DNA from: Rosettibacter sp037481715
GTDB lineage: Bacteria > Bacteroidota > Ignavibacteria > Ignavibacteriales > Melioribacteraceae
Reading direction: 5' to 3'
NCBI GenBank assembly: GCA_037481715.1
Contig: JBBFLD010000005.1
Span: forward strand, 124,001 to 188,000
DNA: 64,000 bases
Of the stretch, positions 36,669-45,202 are shown one piece after another; position 1 is the first letter of the stretch, and the number at the start of each line of letters is the position of its first letter. Both the position numbers and the translations under genes were made by a program. Under the pieces are notes generated by a model that worked only from the letters and a program-made list of their open reading frames with translations, made no database searches and was not told where the DNA came from.

Positions 36669-38672
36669 ATGGGAAACATAATTTCTAGTAAAAGTTCAAA
36701 ATCGTTTATTTCTTTAATAACGATACTATTTTTCATTTCATTGTTTTGTACAGAATTTATTTCGGGACAATCAAAAAAGTGGGTCGGCACATGGGCAACA
36801 GCACCACAACTTGTTGAACCAAACAATATGCCTCCCTCTCCAGGTTTAACAAATAATTCATTAAGACAAGTAGTTCGAGTTTCTATTGGCGGCGATACAA
36901 TTAGACTTAAAATTTCTAATGAATTTAGTTATCAACCAGTTGAAATAAAATCTGTTCAAATAGCTGCATCTACTGGAGGAAGTTCAATTGATGTATCAAC
37001 CAATAAAGAATTAACATTTAATGGTAAATCTGAAATTACAATTAGTCCAGGAACCGCAGTTACATCTGACCCAATTGCATTTGAATTAAAACCAAGAATG
37101 GATGTAGCTATAACAATTTATTATGGACAAACATCATCAACTGTTACTGGACATCCGGGTTCTCGAACGACTTCTTACATAATTTCAGGAAATAATCCAG
37201 AAGTAAAAGATTTTACCGGCGCAGTTACAACCGACCGCTGGTATAACATTAATGCAATTGAAGTTTTAGTTCCATCAAATTATGCAAGTGTTGCAATTCT
37301 TGGCAATTCAATTACAGATGGAAGAGGATCAACCACAAACATGCAAAATCGCTGGCCCGATATTTTATCTGAAAAACTCTTGCGAGATCCGAGAACTCAA
37401 CACATCGGTGTCTTGAATCTTGGAATTGGCGGCAACTGTGTTTTGTCACAATGTCTTGGTCCATCAGCTGTAAGCAGATTTGACAGAGATATACTTGGTC
37501 AGTCAGGTGTAAAGTGGATAATTGTATGTGAAGGAGTGAATGATATTGGAAGTGTAAAAACCGCAGATGCAGCAAAAACCGTGGCAAATAATCTCATCGA
37601 TGCATATAAACAGATGATTGCCAAAGCTCATGCAAAGAACATTAGAATTTATGGTGCTACAATAATGCCATTTAAAGGAAATCAATATTATAATCAGTAT
37701 AGTGAATTATGCCGAAGCATTGTCAATCAATGGATTCGAACAAAAGGAAATTTTGATGCATGTATTGATTTCGATAAAATCATGCGTGACCCACAAGATA
37801 CATTAAGAATAATTTCATCATTTCAGAATGATGGTTTGCATCCTGATGCTGAAGGTTATAAAAAAATGGGAGAATCTATTGACTTAAACTTATTCACTCA
37901 AGAAGATACTGTTTTTCAGCAGGGTCAACTCGAATATCTCTGGTTTGAGACAGAAAGATTTGTAAAAGAAGGAAGCAATTACAATATCATTTCAGATGCT
38001 GCTGCTTCTAATGGAAAATACATAACGGTTCGAGCAGGAATTCAATCGCTTAATTCTCCGTCTTTGCTTCAAGAAGATTTACTTACAATTCCATTTTATG
38101 TAAAACTTGATACAACTTATTATGTTTATGCACGTGTTAATTGTCCCACATACGATGATGATTCATTCTGGATTACAGTTGATGACAATCAATTTTATAA
38201 TTCCAATGGATTAAAAACAAACGGCTGGGAATGGAAAAAATTAAACAGCTATCAATTAACAAAAGGGAATCATACAATTCAAATTGGATATCGCGAAGAT
38301 GGTGCCTTTCTTGATAAGCTTTGCATAACAAATGATATTTCTGTCCCAGCTGGATTTGGCGGAATTGATTCTTCAGTAATCACGAGAATTGTTCCATCAG
38401 AAATAAAATATAAATATTCTTTAGAACAAAATTATCCCAATCCATTCAATCCAGTTACAACAATTAAATTCAGCATTTCAACAAGTTCATTTGTAACATT
38501 AAAGATTTATAACACGCTTGGAAAAGAAATATCTACATTAATTTCAGAAAAATTGCCGGCGGGCATTTATTCTTTAAATTGGAATGCTGAAGGCTTACCA
38601 AGCGGAATATATTTTTACAGATTAATTACTAACTCTTTTACACAAACAAAAAAACTCGTATTGCTGAGATAA
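36669..38672 (+). CDS. Secreted SGNH-family hydrolase with sugar-binding-like domain and type IX-style sorting domain
   Basis: An extracellular esterase-type protein of 667 residues. Its signal peptide ends near SGQ (residue 34). A beta domain (about 36-195) precedes the SGNH hydrolase. Its nucleophile is Ser214 in LGNSITDG, block II is GIGGNC, block III is GVNDIG, and the Asp388/His391 pair is in DGLHPDAEGY. A beta-sandwich (about 420-560; FETERFVKEGSN to YREDGAFLDKLCI) resembles carbohydrate-binding modules. The last 85 residues are a sorting domain with LEQNYPNPFNPVTTIKFSI-like start and a basic end (KKLVLLR). The layout matches secreted polysaccharide or glycoconjugate deacetylases, but the substrate is unknown. 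Confidence 0.88.
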   Translation: MGNIISSKSSKSFISLITILFFISLFCTEFISGQSKKWVGTWATAPQLVEPNNMPPSPGLTNNSLRQVVRVSIGGDTIRLKISNEFSYQPVEIKSVQIAASTGGSSIDVSTNKELTFNGKSEITISPGTAVTSDPIAFELKPRMDVAITIYYGQTSSTVTGHPGSRTTSYIISGNNPEVKDFTGAVTTDRWYNINAIEVLVPSNYASVAILGNSITDGRGSTTNMQNRWPDILSEKLLRDPRTQHIGVLNLGIGGNCVLSQCLGPSAVSRFDRDILGQSGVKWIIVCEGVNDIGSVKTADAAKTVANNLIDAYKQMIAKAHAKNIRIYGATIMPFKGNQYYNQYSELCRSIVNQWIRTKGNFDACIDFDKIMRDPQDTLRIISSFQNDGLHPDAEGYKKMGESIDLNLFTQEDTVFQQGQLEYLWFETERFVKEGSNYNIISDAAASNGKYITVRAGIQSLNSPSLLQEDLLTIPFYVKLDTTYYVYARVNCPTYDDDSFWITVDDNQFYNSNGLKTNGWEWKKLNSYQLTKGNHTIQIGYREDGAFLDKLCITNDISVPAGFGGIDSSVITRIVPSEIKYKYSLEQNYPNPFNPVTTIKFSISTSSFVTLKIYNTLGKEISTLISEKLPAGIYSLNWNAEGLPSGIYFYRLITNSFTQTKKLVLLR

Positions 38673-38880
38673 ATTCTTTTTTAATATCATTTTAAGCAGC
38701 ATAAATATTCTTTTTGAGATAACAAATTCACGCCTTCAATAAATTCATTAAATTTCTTAAAAGTAAATTCAATCAAAGTAATATAATATTGCAATTGAGT
38801 ATGAATTTTAAAAAGTCGATAGAATTTAATATTTGTGGTAAAAAATTTTATCGGTTAGTAAACAGAGTTTAAGGGTAATA

Positions 38881-38912
38881 AGAAAAAAGCGACCCATGGA
38901 AGTGGGTCGCTT
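38881..38912 (-). terminator. Rho-independent terminator of the FKBP gene
   Basis: AAGCGACCCA (38887-38896) pairs perfectly with TGGGTCGCTT (38903-38912). On the minus strand the stem is followed by TTTTTTCT, a proper U tract, so it serves the FKBP gene ending at 38946. It may also stop plus-strand readthrough. The 208 bases before it (38673-38880) show nothing recognisable. Confidence 0.92.
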
Positions 38913-38945
38913 AAATACATCTATAAGATGCAAAATATTATCTAA

Positions 38946-39374
38946 TTATAGAATTTCAATCAGCTGAATATTGAAGTTCAAATCCTCGCCAGCCAATTCA
39001 TGATTTGCATCTATCATTACACCATCTGGTAATACTTCAACAATGCGCAAAGCAAGAATTTGATTATCTGCTGTCTGCATGTGAAGTTTCATTCCAACTT
39101 CTGGATTTAAATCCGGTGGAAGATTTGCATTGCTAATTTTGATAATCAAATCATCTCTTCGAGCACCATAAGCTTCCTCAGCCGGAATTGTGATGTTAAT
39201 TGATTCACCAGGCTGCAGACCAATAACAGCTTCTTCGAATTTTTCCAGAATTGTTCCATCGCCTATGGTAAACTCTAAAGGTTCACCCCCAATTGATGAA
39301 TCAAATTGTTTACCATCTTTCAGCGTTCCTGTATAATGAACTCTTACAGTATCGCCGCTTTTTGCTACTGCCAT
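38946..39374 (-). CDS. FKBP-type peptidyl-prolyl isomerase, SlyD-like
   Basis: A 142-residue cytosolic prolyl isomerase/chaperone. The FKBP domain has GDTVRVHYTGTLKDGKQFDS and GLQPGESINITIPAEEAYGARR. The middle flap (about 72-125) matches the insert-in-flap domain of SlyD. The domain order FKBP-insert-FKBP and the ANHELAGEDLNFNI end are typical. The metal-binding His/Cys-rich tail of E. coli SlyD is absent, so it is a short form. A GGAGG ribosome site lies just upstream, next to a small hairpin. Confidence 0.92.
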   Translation of the reverse strand: MAVAKSGDTVRVHYTGTLKDGKQFDSSIGGEPLEFTIGDGTILEKFEEAVIGLQPGESINITIPAEEAYGARRDDLIIKISNANLPPDLNPEVGMKLHMQTADNQILALRIVEVLPDGVMIDANHELAGEDLNFNIQLIEIL

Positions 39375-39388
39375 ATTAAATTACCTCC

Positions 39389-39405
39389 AACGACTATAAG
39401 TCGTT
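39389..39405 (-). promoter_or_regulatory. Small hairpin abutting the FKBP ribosome-binding site
   Basis: On the minus strand AACGAC and GTCGTT form a six-base stem around a TTATA loop. The next bases are GGAGG (39388-39384), then the start codon ten bases on. A stem this close to the ribosome site might affect translation; it might also only insulate the site. Confidence 0.4.
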
Positions 39406-39694
39406 TCTTTTTGATTTGTTATTAATTTGTTTATACCACTTTAGAAATTCTTTCAGTCCTAACAGAAATGATTTCCTTATTATGGATTGTTAATAAACGA
39501 GTTGCAACAGCGCGGAATACAAAGTGAATCAGCAGCAACCTGCTCAAATATAAACAATTATATATTTATTAAAAATTTTATTAGAAAAATTTTTTTGCCT
39601 GCATTAATCAAAATAAATTTCTATGGCTCGTATGTTTTTCATAAACTCAAAAAAGTATAATTATATATTTTTGTGAATTAAAATTTCATACATT
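39406..39694. other. Intergenic region upstream of FKBP and trmB
   Basis: This is a divergent promoter region with no credible gene. A relatively GC-rich patch (39498-39543) contains GTTGCAAC and a nearby GCAGCAAC, short complementary words that could fold. TATTTTTG (39666-39673) is an exact -7 box 21 bases upstream of the trmB ATG, but it lacks a -33 box. I see no riboswitch or recognised RNA. Confidence 0.5.
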
Positions 39695-40342
39695 ATGCCA
39701 AGAAGAAAACATATAAAAATTGCAGAAGTCAGAACTTTTCCAAATGTATTTGATTACAAACAGGAAAATGTTGAAGAAAAAATCTTAAGTTTTTTTGGAA
39801 CTGTTAAACCCGTAACACTTGAACTTGGATGCGGTCAGGCAGATTATTCAATTAATCTTGCCAAACTTTATCCAAACAGAAATTTTATTGGAGTTGACAG
39901 AAAAGCTGCACGCCTATGGAATGCTTCCAAAAATGCAACAAAAGAAAATTTGAATAATGTTGTCTTTTTAATCGCATATATTGAAAAACTTGATGAGATT
40001 TTCAAACAGATAAAAACCGAAGAAATTTGGATTACTTTTCCAGACCCATATCCAAGAAGAAGCAGCATGAAAAAACGTCTTGTTCACCCAAGATTTCTTG
40101 AAGTATATAAAAAACTACTGCTGCCTGAGGGAAAAATATTTTTAAAGACAGACGATGAAACTTTGTTTTCTTATGCATTAAATGTTATTGAAGAAGAAAA
40201 ATTAAAATTGCATAAAGCTACAGAAGACCTTTACAAATCAAATTCGCTTTCCGAAGAAGAAAAAATTCAAACAAAATATGAAAAACAACATTTGGCAGAG
40301 GGGAAGAAAATTAAACTGATTTGTTTCTCATTCAATAATTAA
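39695..40342 (+). CDS. trmB: tRNA (guanine-N7-)-methyltransferase TrmB
   Basis: Methylates G46 of tRNA in the cytosol using S-adenosylmethionine. At 215 residues it has the class I methyltransferase motif LELGCGQADYSI near residues 47-58, motif II-like NFIGVDRKAARLW, and the TrmB-specific TFPDPYPRRSSMKKRLVHP around residues 113-131. The conserved KTDDE near residue 150 is also there. Length and motifs are normal. Its stop is two bases from the stop of the convergent lipoprotein gene. Confidence 0.94.
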   Translation: MPRRKHIKIAEVRTFPNVFDYKQENVEEKILSFFGTVKPVTLELGCGQADYSINLAKLYPNRNFIGVDRKAARLWNASKNATKENLNNVVFLIAYIEKLDEIFKQIKTEEIWITFPDPYPRRSSMKKRLVHPRFLEVYKKLLLPEGKIFLKTDDETLFSYALNVIEEEKLKLHKATEDLYKSNSLSEEEKIQTKYEKQHLAEGKKIKLICFSFNN

Positions 40343-40344
40343 GT

Positions 40345-40779
40345 TTATTTTCTTTTAATCACAAGTTCAATCTTATAATCTTCCTTTTTAATTACCTTGT
40401 CAATTTCGGGATAGGGCATTAATGAATTTAATTTTACTTCATAGCCATAAATTAAAACAGATTTCGGTTCCAATGTTGTATGAAGAAAAGTTTGAGTAAT
40501 TTCTTCACTATTTGAAAAACTAAGTATAACTTCTCCATCACCTGCCCAAACACAAATTGCATAAAGCGGGCATCTTGAATCTGCAGCAACATCTTCAAAA
40601 GTTAGAGTTAAATTATCATCAAGCAATATTTTTTGTTTATAGCCCAATTGCACAACAAGAGAGTCATTTGTTTTTACAGTATAATTTTTTAGTTCAGGAG
40701 GAACAATTCCATCATGTTCAAAGCAGGATGATAAAAACAAAGCAAATAGAATTAAACCCCCAGTAATTAATTTTCTCAT
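40345..40779 (-). CDS. Lipoprotein of unknown function
   Basis: A 144-residue envelope lipoprotein: signal peptide MRKLITGGLILFALFLSSC with the lipobox cysteine at 19. The conserved-looking stretch DSRCPLYAICVWAGDGEV (about 67-84) carries two cysteines that could form a disulphide. Similar DSRCP...C.WAG stretches occur in small lipoproteins of many Bacteroidota, with no known function. The rest is a beta-rich domain ending in basic residues. It converges on trmB with no room for a terminator. Confidence 0.75.
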   Translation of the reverse strand: MRKLITGGLILFALFLSSCFEHDGIVPPELKNYTVKTNDSLVVQLGYKQKILLDDNLTLTFEDVAADSRCPLYAICVWAGDGEVILSFSNSEEITQTFLHTTLEPKSVLIYGYEVKLNSLMPYPEIDKVIKKEDYKIELVIKRK

Positions 40780-40819
40780 ATCATTTTCCCTTTTAAGATG
40801 CGATTACAAAATAAAAAAT

Positions 40820-41527
40820 TTATTTGAATAATTTTATTTCATCATCAGTCAAATATCTAAATTTACCCTTAGCAAGATTTCCCAACTTAATTTGTCCGAT
40901 TGAAATTCTGATTAATCTAAGCACATTAATTCCAAAATGTGAAAGAAGTCTTCTTATGTGTCTATTTTTTCCTTCATCAAGAACAATTTCAAGCCAGCTG
41001 TTCTTCTTTCCAATTCTTATAATCTTGGCATCTTTTACATTTAAGAATTCTCCTTCATCATAACAACCTTCGATAAGTTTTTTAATCAAATCTTCATCTG
41101 CAATTCTATTAATTTGAACATGATATTTTTTTTCAATGTGATTTTCTGGATTCAAAATATAATTTGCCCACTCAGTATCATTTGTGAAAAGAAGAAGTCC
41201 TTCGCTGGCTTTATCGAGTCTGCCAACGGGAAAAATATAAGGCAACTCAGAACTTGCAAAGCATTGAAAAACTGTTTGACGGTTTTTCTCATCCGACATT
41301 GTTGTAAGCAATCCTCGTGGTTTATTTAAAGCAATATAAATTTTCTTTGTCTCAGCAATAACTTTATCTTCAACTGAGATAGTATCTTTGTTCAGATTAA
41401 CTCTTTTATGAACATCTTTAATTAATTCACCATTTACGAAAACTTTTCCTTCTATAATCAATTTTTCAGCCTGCTTTCGAGAACAATAACCAAGCTTTGA
41501 CAATGCACGTGGAAGACTAACAATCAT
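40820..41527 (-). CDS. RsuA/RluB/E/F family rRNA pseudouridine synthase
   Basis: Isomerises uridine in rRNA. An S4 RNA-binding domain (RALSKLGYCSRKQAEKLIIE) precedes the catalytic domain. The catalytic aspartate lies in GRLDKASEGLLL (about residues 100-111). The YHVQIN and NRHIRRLLSHFG segments are typical. At 235 residues from ATG 41527 it is short, close to RsuA/RluE length. Target site and subunit cannot be decided here. A TTG two codons upstream (41533) is less likely as the start. No strong ribosome site is seen for either. Confidence 0.88.
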   Translation of the reverse strand: MIVSLPRALSKLGYCSRKQAEKLIIEGKVFVNGELIKDVHKRVNLNKDTISVEDKVIAETKKIYIALNKPRGLLTTMSDEKNRQTVFQCFASSELPYIFPVGRLDKASEGLLLFTNDTEWANYILNPENHIEKKYHVQINRIADEDLIKKLIEGCYDEGEFLNVKDAKIIRIGKKNSWLEIVLDEGKNRHIRRLLSHFGINVLRLIRISIGQIKLGNLAKGKFRYLTDDEIKLFK

Positions 41528-41642
41528 AATCAACTAAATATTTGTTTTAATTAAAATAACTTTTTTATTCAATAGGATTCAAAAATTTCTTTACTTATTC
41601 GATTATTAAATAGCAATTTATCACTTTTCGTGAGTTCATGCT

Positions 41643-43223
41643 TTGAGAAATTTTTTCAGAAAATTATTTAGAAAAAAGAAGAAGCATCTAAAAGAAAGAG
41701 CATTACTATGTGAGGAACGAAACAGATTAATTCTTAACAACCTTAATGGAATAGCATATCAAATTGATGTAAGAAATCCACAGTTAATTTATATGGAGGG
41801 AAATGTAGAAGAGCTCACCGGCTATTCAAAAGAGGAATTTATAAATGGGAAAAAATTCTGGATTGATATTATTCACCAAGAAGATGTAAATAAATTTTTG
41901 AACGAAGAGAATAATCTGGCTATATTAGATAACTACACTGCAGACAATGAATACCGAATAGTTCACAAAAATGGAAAAATTGTATGGGTTAGAGATATTG
42001 CAACAACATTCAAGGATGATAAAAAAATTATTCATGGAATTTTGTATAACATCACTCAATACAAAGAGAACGAAGAAAAATTAAAATTAGTAAGCTACTC
42101 AGTTGATAACTCGAGAATCCCAATTTTTTGGATTGGCAGCAAAGGTGAAATTTTATATGTAAACAAAGCTGCTTGCAATTCTCTTGAATATTCTGAAGAA
42201 GAGCTTTTGAAAATGACAGTTTTCGATATTGATCCAAATGCAAAAAAAGAAAATTGGGAAGAACACTGGCAAAAAACAATTGAAAAGAAATCCTATACAT
42301 TCGAAACAATTCATCGCTCAAAATCTGGAAAAGAATTTCCTGTTGAAATTTTTGTTGATACTATCAAATATAAAGGAGAGTACATTCACACTGATATAGT
42401 TAATGATATATCTGAAAGAAAAAAATATGAACAACAGCTGATTGAAGCAAAAGAAAAAGCAGAAGTATCAGACAGATTGAAAACTGCATTTCTATCTCAA
42501 ATGTCGCACGAAATAAGAAGTCCGCTTCAAAAAATTCTTGGATTTGTTGAACTAATTAAAGAATACATAGAATTTTCAAATGATAAAGTTGATCCTGATA
42601 TATATGAATATTTCACACTGATAAATTTATCAAGCCGAAGATTGATAAGAACAATTGACACAATTCTGAATATGTCGGAGATGCATACAAATTCTTACAC
42701 GCCAATTTTTGTTGAACGCGACCTTTATTCACTTTTATATGATATTTATCAGGAATTTAAACATGATGCATCTGCTAAAAAATTGGATTTCAGTTTCGAA
42801 AGTTTAACAAGTAATTCTAAAATAAAAATTGATGAATACAGCACAATTCAGATATTTGAAAACTTGATTGACAATGCAATAAAATATACAGACAGAGGTT
42901 TTGTGGTTATTTCTATTGGAAGAGATACAAAAAATAATTTATATGTTGAAATAAGTGACTCTGGCATCGGGATGACAAAAGAATTTATGAATAAATTATT
43001 TTATCCATTTAATCAGGAAGAAATTGGTTATACAAGAACTTATGAAGGTTTGGGTTTGGGACTTGCACTTGTAAAAAAATACTGCGATTTAAACAATGCA
43101 ATTATTGATGTGAAAAGTGAAAAAGGAATTGGAACAACAATAAGAGTTACATTTCAAACATTGCAGCGGGGCGGCAGCCAATCAACAAATTTTTATCAAA
43201 CTATTTCACAGAATAAGTTATAG
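41643..43223 (+). CDS. PAS-domain sensor histidine kinase, soluble
   Basis: Cytosolic sensor kinase with no membrane helix. A basic N-terminus (about 1-15, KLFRKKKKHLK) precedes two PAS domains (about 30-145 and 150-265, with GYSKEEF and EYSEEELL). HisKA has His289 in MSHEIRSPLQKILGF. The HATPase has NLIDNAIKYT, DSGIGM and GLGLGLALVKKY. The start is odd. The upstream in-frame stop is at 41631-41633 and the first candidate is TTG at 41643; the next in-frame ATG (residue 51) would cut the first PAS domain. No regulator gene is adjacent. Its last 23 bases overlap the convergent lipoprotein gene. Confidence 0.87.
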   Translation: MRNFFRKLFRKKKKHLKERALLCEERNRLILNNLNGIAYQIDVRNPQLIYMEGNVEELTGYSKEEFINGKKFWIDIIHQEDVNKFLNEENNLAILDNYTADNEYRIVHKNGKIVWVRDIATTFKDDKKIIHGILYNITQYKENEEKLKLVSYSVDNSRIPIFWIGSKGEILYVNKAACNSLEYSEEELLKMTVFDIDPNAKKENWEEHWQKTIEKKSYTFETIHRSKSGKEFPVEIFVDTIKYKGEYIHTDIVNDISERKKYEQQLIEAKEKAEVSDRLKTAFLSQMSHEIRSPLQKILGFVELIKEYIEFSNDKVDPDIYEYFTLINLSSRRLIRTIDTILNMSEMHTNSYTPIFVERDLYSLLYDIYQEFKHDASAKKLDFSFESLTSNSKIKIDEYSTIQIFENLIDNAIKYTDRGFVVISIGRDTKNNLYVEISDSGIGMTKEFMNKLFYPFNQEEIGYTRTYEGLGLGLALVKKYCDLNNAIIDVKSEKGIGTTIRVTFQTLQRGGSQSTNFYQTISQNKL

Positions 43224-44199
43224 AATTATTCTTGATATAACCTTTTTGAATAAGTTCATCAGTTGCTTCTGTAATAATAAATTGATATACCCAGCTCAGC
43301 CACTCGCGAAATGATGTTTCATCTTTATAAGTTGAATTCAAATAATATTTAACAAGCTTTGGTTTTTGTTTATCGAGATTTTCAATTAAATCCTTTGTTA
43401 TAATAGATGCCACTTCTTTAAGATGATTTTCGTCATCTTTGTTGATATCCAATTTAATATTTTCATGAAAAGTAAAATTTTTTGATGCTATTTGAAGCGG
43501 TTTTTCAGAATAAAAATTTTTTGAGTAAACTTTAACTGAATCATTAAAATCTTTAATCGGGTTTTCAAAATAAATTACCGAATCATCATTATCCTTCAAC
43601 TGAAAAAGTGCAGCATAATAATTTTTATTTCCTCTTATTGTTGGAACTGATTTTATAAATTTTTCTTGAATATTATTCAGCTGCCATTTGTTCAAAATTA
43701 CATTGCTCAATACAAATAAAGATGCTTCTTCAAAAGAAATTTTTTGAAATGAAGATTTTTCTTTCGAATTCAGAAAATGTTCTGAATAATAATTTTTAAT
43801 TAATGGCAATCTGTCAATCACAATATCGGCTGCAATTTTTCCAATTGGTTTTGAAATTTTTTTTATTTGTTTTTGATTTTCTAAATCCAGAATCATGCAT
43901 GATGGAACAAATGTTCCATCTTCTTTCTTTTTAATCAAACTATTTGCAAAAAGAAAATTTATTTTCTCATCATACTCGGTATCGTTTAAGCCGAGATGTT
44001 TTTTAATTTCTTCTTTATCAAATTTGTTATGGAGAAGAATTAAAATCTCTTTAAAATATTTTTTATTAAGTTCTGTCTCGAGCGAATCATCTTGAGGCAG
44101 GGTTTTAATTATAAAAGTACCCCGTAAAACTTCATCAACATTTTTCTTTGAGCTGCACGCTGTAATTAGAATTATGATTATTAATAAAAACTTTTTCAT
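43201..44199 (-). CDS. Lipoprotein of unknown function
   Basis: A 332-residue protein with a lipoprotein signal (MKKFLLIIIILITAC, cysteine 15), so it sits in the envelope. Residues about 50-103 (LHNKFDKEEIKKHLGL to KKKEDGTFVPS) have the pattern of a winged helix: helix, helix-turn-helix-like segment and a short wing. An envelope location makes DNA binding unlikely, so this may be a fold reused for protein contacts. The remainder is mixed alpha/beta with no recognised motif. It is the last gene of a five-gene minus-strand run (47773 to 43201) and overlaps the convergent kinase by 23 bases. Confidence 0.7.
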   Translation of the reverse strand: MKKFLLIIIILITACSSKKNVDEVLRGTFIIKTLPQDDSLETELNKKYFKEILILLHNKFDKEEIKKHLGLNDTEYDEKINFLFANSLIKKKEDGTFVPSCMILDLENQKQIKKISKPIGKIAADIVIDRLPLIKNYYSEHFLNSKEKSSFQKISFEEASLFVLSNVILNKWQLNNIQEKFIKSVPTIRGNKNYYAALFQLKDNDDSVIYFENPIKDFNDSVKVYSKNFYSEKPLQIASKNFTFHENIKLDINKDDENHLKEVASIITKDLIENLDKQKPKLVKYYLNSTYKDETSFREWLSWVYQFIITEATDELIQKGYIKNNSITYSVK

Positions 44200-44207
44200 C
44201 TTGCTTT

Positions 44208-45200
44208 TTAATCTTTATAACCAATTAAAAGAGAAAAACCAAAACTTGTATCTTTTCTTTCAATTTTTGATATGCTTGCACTATTTAGCCAGTCTCTCAT
44301 TTCAGATTCTGTGTATGTATCTCCATTTTTTGTTCCAACAAGCATATTAAGCGCAAATAGAGCTCCGCCTGCAGGTTTAGTTCTGTCTTCATCCATTATC
44401 CAATCTTTAATAATGACTTGTCCATTTTTATTCAATGAATCAATACATTTTTTAATCAGTAATTTATTTTCGTCAAAGCTGTTGCTGTGAACAATTGCAG
44501 AAAGGAAAATTAAGTCGTAATTACTGCCAAGATTATCTGTAAGATAATCACCTTCCAAAAATGTGATATTGTTCTTATATAAAAAATCATCAACATATTT
44601 TTTCGTTAATGGAATAACTTCAGGCAAATCAAAAATAACAGCATTCATATCAGGATTAGCTTCAATAAATTTCATTGTGAATGCACCAGAGCCGCCGCCG
44701 ACATCGAGCATTCTTTTAACATTTTTGAGTTCAATCATGTATGAAACAATTTTAGCTTCTTTCAAAGCACGATAATGCATTGCAGCAATGAATGAGTTTG
44801 TCCAGTCAGAATTTTCATGTGTTCTTTTATAAACTGAAGTTCCTTTTTTTACTGCTTCTGTTAGAGTACTCCAAGTATTCCACAATTCATTAGTATGAAA
44901 CAAACCACCCATAAATTCAGGTTTGCCTTCAACAAGAAATTGAGATGCACTTTCTGAATTGTAAAATTTGCCGTGAATTTTTTTCAACAAACCCATTGCG
45001 CACAAAGCATTCATCAATCTGTCTGTTGCTCTTTCATCTGCCCCTAATTTATCAGCAACTTCTTTTGATGTAAACATATGTTTATCAATAACAGTAAAAA
45101 TTTTTAATTCAACAGCTGTCAGAAGAATTCTGCTTTGTTGAAATGAGTATGCAATATTTCTAATATCATCAGCTGTTAAAAATTTATCTGATTGGTTCAT
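44208..45200 (-). CDS. O-methyltransferase family 2 (acetylserotonin/hydroxyneurosporene-type)
   Basis: An S-adenosylmethionine-dependent methyltransferase of 330 residues. The N-terminal dimerisation domain is winged-helix-like (about 10-95, with TSKEVADKLGADERATDRLM). The catalytic domain has motif I DVGGGSGAFTMKF near residues 168-180, then AVIFDLPEVI, and the late motif KDWIMDEDRTKP. The usual catalytic His region reads IVHSNSFDEN. Natural-product or quinone-like O-methylation is typical of the family, but nothing nearby suggests a substrate. It starts two bases after the YitT-like gene stop, so translation is probably coupled. Confidence 0.87.
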   Translation of the reverse strand: MNQSDKFLTADDIRNIAYSFQQSRILLTAVELKIFTVIDKHMFTSKEVADKLGADERATDRLMNALCAMGLLKKIHGKFYNSESASQFLVEGKPEFMGGLFHTNELWNTWSTLTEAVKKGTSVYKRTHENSDWTNSFIAAMHYRALKEAKIVSYMIELKNVKRMLDVGGGSGAFTMKFIEANPDMNAVIFDLPEVIPLTKKYVDDFLYKNNITFLEGDYLTDNLGSNYDLIFLSAIVHSNSFDENKLLIKKCIDSLNKNGQVIIKDWIMDEDRTKPAGGALFALNMLVGTKNGDTYTESEMRDWLNSASISKIERKDTSFGFSLLIGYKD

Positions 45201-45202
45201 AT

